From contig NZ_KE384097.1 of NCBI RefSeq assembly GCF_000423845.1, forward strand, positions 1 through 56,115: a stretch of DNA of 56,115 nucleotides, read 5' to 3'. A model generated the notes under the pieces. It saw nothing but the letters and a program-made list of their open reading frames with translations. It was not told the DNA's origin and searched no databases. Both the position numbers and the translations under genes were made by a program. This DNA is from Thermodesulfobacterium hveragerdense DSM 12571 (lineage in GTDB: Bacteria; Desulfobacterota; Thermodesulfobacteria; Thermodesulfobacteriales; Thermodesulfobacteriaceae). The first letter of the stretch is position 1. The number at the start of each line of letters is the position of its first letter. Positions 52,852 through 56,115 of the stretch are shown here, one piece after another.

Positions 52852-53765
52852 TCTACGGCTTCTCCCTCAGCCAACCTTTTTCTTGCTTTAGGTGCATATT
52901 TTAATAGAAGTTCTCTAATAAACTCTACAGGAGGATTTCCTTCAACCACACAGGCAACAGGAGAACTTTGACTAAGCATATAAAGAGGAAACTCTTTTTC
53001 GACTATCTCCTGGATTGTCTGATTTTCCTCTTGGTTTCTACCAAGGATAACCCAAAGGTTTTCCTCTAAAAAATGTCTTCCCAAGCAAAGAAGTTGAGCG
53101 GTTTTATAGGTGAGAAGTCTTTTTTCTTTCAAAACTTTCAACACCCTTGAGCCTATCTGAGGGTCTGTCAATAAACACCCTCCAGCAGGTGTTGGTATCT
53201 CCTTTATCCCCCATTTTTTAGCCAGCTCAAGCTGTGGTTTTCTTTGTCTACCTTGAAGGTCTAAAAGTTTTTCCCTGTCTACTAAACCTTCCCTTTCAGG
53301 GATAGTAGGTTCCAAAAGTTTAGCAGATAAAGGTCTAAGCAGTATTCCCTTTACCTCTGCATCTCTTTCTATAGTCTCTAAGGCCTGTCGATTCTGGCTC
53401 ATAGGCCTTTGTCCTACTACCTCTCCAGTGGCTATAAAATCAGCCCCAAGTTCAGAAAGTAAGGTTTTAGCAAGTCTAACCATCAAAATTTTACAGTCTA
53501 AACAAGGGTTAGCAAAATCTCCATACCCATATCTTGGTTTTTTTAAAATCTGAAGATATTCTTCCGTAATGTCTAAAACCAATCCTTTTTCAAACCCCAG
53601 CTCTAAACTCTTTTGATAAAAAATCTCAGGATTTTTTTTGTATTTCCAACCAAAAAAAGGGGTAATAAATTTAACAGGTATAACCTTTATCCCTTGAGTC
53701 TTCAAGACAAGGCCAGCAAGAAGGCTGTCAAGCCCGTCTGAAAATAACAAAAGAGCCTTTCCCAT
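52836..53765 (-). CDS. PP-loop ATPase, putative tRNA thiolation enzyme (ThiI/MnmA-like)
   Basis: The 309-residue protein has a PP-loop SDGLDS (9-14; usual SGGxDS), a CxxC in NPCLDCK (C88, C91), a TGEVVGQRP segment and a Cys in PAGGCLLTDP (about 187-196). This architecture belongs to a family often annotated as tRNA thiouridine synthase-like. It lacks the THUMP domain of true ThiI and differs from the MnmA at 29.5-30.5 kb. The Ser-Asp-Gly start of the PP-loop is unusual for ATP pyrophosphatases. Sulfur transfer to tRNA is plausible but the target base is unknown. It abuts recN (the start follows the recN stop) and overlaps the SAM hydrolase gene. Confidence 0.8.
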   Translation of the reverse strand: MGKALLLFSDGLDSLLAGLVLKTQGIKVIPVKFITPFFGWKYKKNPEIFYQKSLELGFEKGLVLDITEEYLQILKKPRYGYGDFANPCLDCKILMVRLAKTLLSELGADFIATGEVVGQRPMSQNRQALETIERDAEVKGILLRPLSAKLLEPTIPEREGLVDREKLLDLQGRQRKPQLELAKKWGIKEIPTPAGGCLLTDPQIGSRVLKVLKEKRLLTYKTAQLLCLGRHFLEENLWVILGRNQEENQTIQEIVEKEFPLYMLSQSSPVACVVEGNPPVEFIRELLLKYAPKARKRLAEGEAVECIKL

Positions 53766-55406
53766 CTAAGAACTTTCCCTTAAAAACTGCTGAGCTAACT
53801 CAAGGTTTTCAGGATGACCTAACATTCTTGCGATCTCTTTAAGCCTTTCTTCTTTCTCAAGAGGTCTAACCACCGCTTTGGTTTCTCCAAGATCTGAGTA
53901 CTTTTCTACTAAAAAATGATGATCTGCCATGGCTGCTATTTGAGGAAGATGGGTAATACAAACTACCTGCGTATTTTCCGAAAGTTTTTTAAGTTTTTCA
54001 CCTACTTTTTTCGCGGTAATCCCACCTATACCTACGTCTACCTCGTCAAAAATTACTGTTTTAGGTGTCTGTTTGGTCTGGATGATTGATTGAATAGCCA
54101 GAAAAATACGAGAAAGTTCTCCTCCTGAAGCTACCTTTTCAAGAGGTTTTGGAGGGATCCCTGGATTAGATGAAAAAAGAAATCTCACCTCATCAAGCCC
54201 ATAAGAACCAAGGTTACTTCCTTCAGGTGCTTTAGAGTTAACTTCTATCAAAAACTCAACCTTTTCCATCCCAAGTTCTTTTAGCTCTTCTTTTAATAAT
54301 TTAGTTAGGGCTAAAGATCCCTCTTTTCTTTTCAACGACAAATCTTTAGCTAAGCTTAAGACTTCTTCTAAAACTATTTCTTGCTTTTTCTTTAAATCCT
54401 CATAATCCTCTCTCCCAAACTCAAGAAGGTTTAACTCACTTTTGAGTTCCTCTAATAACTTTTGCAAGCCTCTGGTGTCTCGCTGATATTTCTTTTTTAA
54501 TTTTTCGTATTGAGAAAGCCTTGTTTCTATTTGGTCTAAAAGGGAACTATCTTCAGGAAGCCCTCTGGAATAGGTGTATATTTCTCTTAAAATCTCTTTA
54601 ATTTCATAATAAAACCCTGAGGTTTTTTCAGCATAAATCTTAAAAACTCTATCCAAACTACTTATTTTTTCTAAAGAAGATAAAGCCTGATAAAGGTTTG
54701 AGGTAGTCTCTTCTAAACTTTTTGATGTCAAGTCTAACTGTTCTTTTAAAAACGTAAGGTTTTTAAGTTTTTCTCTTTCCTCTCTAAGTTGTTCTTCTTC
54801 CTCAGGATCGGGTTTTAGGTCTTCAAGCTCTTTTATCTGGAAAAGTAAAAAATCTTTTTTAACGGAGAGATCCTCAAGTTTTTTTTCTAAAGCCAAAACT
54901 TGAGAAGAAATTTCTTTATAACGAGCTAAGGCCTCTCTATAAGCCTTCAAAAGACTAAATGAATCAGCAAACTCATCTAAAAGCTCTAACTGTTTTTCGG
55001 GATCAATAAGGGTGTAAAATTCGTGCTGACTGGTAAGAAGGATTAAATCTTTGATTAGGTAGCTAAGGTCTGTTAAAGAAGCTGGTTCTCCGTTAATAAA
55101 AACTCTCTGTTTTTTTGGAGAAAAAACCCTGAGGATATGCACCTCATCTGTTTCTTGATATCCTAAGTCTTTTAATCTTTGATATAGAAAATCGCCTCCC
55201 CAGATAAGGGCTTCTACCTCTCCTTCTTTAGCCCCTGGTTTCAGATAGTCTTGACTAAACCGATCTCCTAAAAGGAGCCTTATTGCCTTTATTATCAAAG
55301 ACTTTCCTGCCCCTGTTTCTCCGGTAAAAACAATAAATCCTTTATCAAAGTTAAGCGAGATTTCGTCTATCAACACCAAATTTCTAATACTAAGTTCTTT
55401 TAACAT
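53766..55406 (-). CDS. recN: DNA repair protein RecN
   Basis: RecN is an SMC-like ATPase that tethers DNA ends in double-strand break repair. The 546-residue protein has Walker A FTGETGAGKSLIIKA (about 29-43) and a long coiled-coil pair (about 150-380) rich in Lys/Glu/Leu. It also has the ABC signature VASGGELSRIFLA (about 425-437), Walker B VIFDEVDVGIGG (about 449-460) and the D/H-loop region VVCITHLPQIAAMADHHF. It appears complete, with C-terminus EIARMLGH. The ATG at 55406 is preceded by AT-rich DNA with a possible TTGTTT/TAAAAT promoter and no clear Shine-Dalgarno. tRNA-Leu lies divergently about 110 bp away. Confidence 0.95.
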   Translation of the reverse strand: MLKELSIRNLVLIDEISLNFDKGFIVFTGETGAGKSLIIKAIRLLLGDRFSQDYLKPGAKEGEVEALIWGGDFLYQRLKDLGYQETDEVHILRVFSPKKQRVFINGEPASLTDLSYLIKDLILLTSQHEFYTLIDPEKQLELLDEFADSFSLLKAYREALARYKEISSQVLALEKKLEDLSVKKDFLLFQIKELEDLKPDPEEEEQLREEREKLKNLTFLKEQLDLTSKSLEETTSNLYQALSSLEKISSLDRVFKIYAEKTSGFYYEIKEILREIYTYSRGLPEDSSLLDQIETRLSQYEKLKKKYQRDTRGLQKLLEELKSELNLLEFGREDYEDLKKKQEIVLEEVLSLAKDLSLKRKEGSLALTKLLKEELKELGMEKVEFLIEVNSKAPEGSNLGSYGLDEVRFLFSSNPGIPPKPLEKVASGGELSRIFLAIQSIIQTKQTPKTVIFDEVDVGIGGITAKKVGEKLKKLSENTQVVCITHLPQIAAMADHHFLVEKYSDLGETKAVVRPLEKEERLKEIARMLGHPENLELAQQFLRESS

Positions 55407-55464
55407 GGCTTAAGTACGATAAAATTTTAAAACATTTTCTGGCAAAAAACAAGGTGAGAACCTC

Positions 55465-55492
55465 TTGATAAACCAGATTTTTAGAGTAATAT
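55465..55492 (+). promoter_or_regulatory. candidate promoter for tRNA-Leu
   Basis: TTGATA (55465-55470) and TAATAT (55487-55492) are separated by 16 bp and lie 24 bases upstream of the tRNA 5' end. The predicted transcript start is near 55499, leaving a short 5' leader to be trimmed by RNase P. Confidence 0.45.
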
Positions 55493-55515
55493 TTACAAAA
55501 GTATACGGGTTTTTC

Positions 55516-55601
55516 GCCCGGGTGGCGGAATTGGTAGACGCTGTGGACTTAAAATCCACTGGGGTTTCCGCCCCGTGCCGGTTCGAGTCCGGCCCCGGGC
55601 A
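55516..55601 (+). tRNA. tRNA-Leu (anticodon UAA)
   Basis: An 86-nt class II tRNA. The acceptor stem GCCCGGG pairs with CCCGGGC. The D arm contains TGGTAGACGC. The anticodon stem GTGGA/TCCAC encloses loop CTTAAAA, giving anticodon TAA. A long variable arm (GGGG/CCCC around TTTCCG) identifies Leu/Ser type. The T arm is CCGGTTCGAGTCCGG. The discriminator is A (55601). The CCA end is not encoded, so it must be added enzymatically; the class II nucleotidyltransferase at 34.2-35.3 kb is one candidate. Confidence 0.96.
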
Positions 55602-56115
55602 TTTTTCTCTAAGTTTCAAGGGAATTATTTTTTCACATTTTTATTTAACCACGCGGGCTCATCACAACCATTACAAATTAGACTCTAAACCCCTCCCTAC
55701 TTTTCCAAATTATATTTTTAAACTATTTATCTTGTAAAAATTTTGTTTTAGATTATAGTTTTTAATATATCTTAGGTCTTTGACAAGAGAATAGGCTACA
55801 GGGCAGGGGCAATCTTGAGCTTTAAGGGGCCAGCATAACTTTTTCAAGGGTGTGTGTAAGTATATTTGGTAAACAAATAAACATTTTTTGCCCTTCCCTA
55901 CAAATAAGATTTTATGCGACATAGAGAAGGGTATTTTTAGAGGTATTTTATTGAGTCTCATTTGCAATTGAAATTGCCAAAAAGTATCCTTGTAAGTTAT
56001 TGATTTTATGTAAAAAATTTTTGTTATCCCAGGCTGTCAAGCATAGATTTCATCAGGGTTTCAAAGGGTCATTTTTAAAAATTTAGTTTTATACTAAACT
56101 TAAAAAAGTTAGATT
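55602..56115. other. about 500-bp AT-rich stretch without a recognisable gene
   Basis: No credible protein-coding gene is seen. A reading frame of 85 codons on the minus strand (55710-55967) has no ribosome-binding site, no recognisable motif and atypical composition. The middle (about 55780-55865) is less AT-rich and contains short complementary segments (CAAGA/TCTTG, CTTGA/TCAAG) and a GGGTGTGTGTAAG stretch. These could be remnants of a mobile element end or a structured RNA. A terminator-like hairpin follows (55889-55938). The window ends in a TATACT-containing imperfect palindrome (about 56080-56102), possibly a promoter for a gene beyond the edge. Confidence 0.4.
55889..55938 (+). terminator. 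hairpin with T-run downstream of tRNA-Leu
   Basis: TGCCCTTCCCTA (55889-55900) pairs with TAGAGAAGGGTA (55922-55933) with one G-U pair and one mismatch, a loop of about 21 nt, and then TTTTT (55934-55938). In plus orientation it fits an intrinsic terminator. It is about 290 nt after the tRNA, so any transcript ending here would be an extended tRNA transcript or a separate small RNA. Confidence 0.45.

Noticed and set aside
55410..55737. Protein-coding frames of 69 and 90 codons across the tRNA-Leu locus
   Set aside because: They overlap the tRNA on both strands, have no ribosome-binding sites, and are explained by the structured tRNA sequence.
55710..55967. 85-codon minus-strand gene
   Set aside because: No Shine-Dalgarno, no motif, and it runs through the terminator-like hairpin; treated as a chance frame.
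1..56115. CRISPR array, prophage or integron
   Set aside because: No regularly spaced direct repeats, cas, phage structural or integrase genes were seen; the only mobile DNA is the partial IS256-type element at the left edge.

Overview
This window looks like a chromosomal segment of a thermophilic, AT-rich, sulfur-metabolising member of the Thermodesulfobacteriota (Thermodesulfobacterium-like). That is an inference. It rests on low GC, Lys/Glu-rich compact proteins, a radical-SAM enzyme of the siroheme-to-heme (AhbC) route typical of sulfate reducers, a His-type (sulfide-dependent) Thi4, a decayed DsrE-family gene, a NIL-domain ferredoxin beside a YcaO protein, and Gram-negative features (gyrase insert, lspA, an Mpl-type Mur ligase, sigma-54 activator).

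Layout. (1) 1-1.06 kb: the 5' part of an IS256-type transposase leaves the window to the left, next to the C-terminal remnant of a FAD-dependent dehydrogenase. (2) 1.1-5.4 kb (+): dnaN, gyrB, hpt and a tiny membrane ORF that contains a convergent terminator. (3) 5.4-10.4 kb (-): a YeeE-type transporter, a very divergent UvrA paralogue and PolX. (4) 10.6-13.1 kb (+): a D-Ala-D-Ala carboxypeptidase with a Lys-rich tail, and UDP-glucose dehydrogenase. (5) 13.1-20.9 kb (-): an MBL hydrolase, aroK-aroA-aroE-aroD, a stand-alone IMP cyclohydrolase, ahbC, a pseudo-receiver and a ClpX-like unfoldase. (6) 21-29.4 kb (-): a DsrE-like pseudogene, priA, galU, an unknown gene, two PilT-type ATPases, a NIL-ferredoxin and a YcaO-TPR protein. 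(7) 29.5-37.2 kb, mixed strands: mnmA, a small UvrD-like helicase, rpoD, a KptA-like orphan, pcnB and mnmG. (8) 37.4-47.3 kb (+): ileS, lspA, a zinc-knuckle TPR membrane protein, a pabB-pabC fusion, leuB-like and uvrC. (9) 47.4-55.4 kb (-): thi4, an NtrC-type regulator, its kinase, a damaged mpl, SAM hydrolase, a PP-loop ATPase and recN. (10) tRNA-Leu(UAA) on the plus strand, then about 500 bp without a recognisable gene.

Most of the content is housekeeping: replication and repair, aromatic and folate precursors, tRNA modification and processing, and type IV pilus motor ATPases. The most interesting points are the ClpX-like unfoldase encoded with a non-phosphorylatable stand-alone receiver, which recalls CpdR/RssB adaptors; the YcaO-TPR plus NIL-ferredoxin pair; a DsrE-family pseudogene still readable across two frames; an mpl gene whose original ATG and Shine-Dalgarno survive but whose glycine-rich loop is deleted; a half-dead UvrA paralogue; and several promoters placed so close to ATG codons that leaderless transcripts are expected. 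All homology calls come from recognising motifs by eye; no database search was run.
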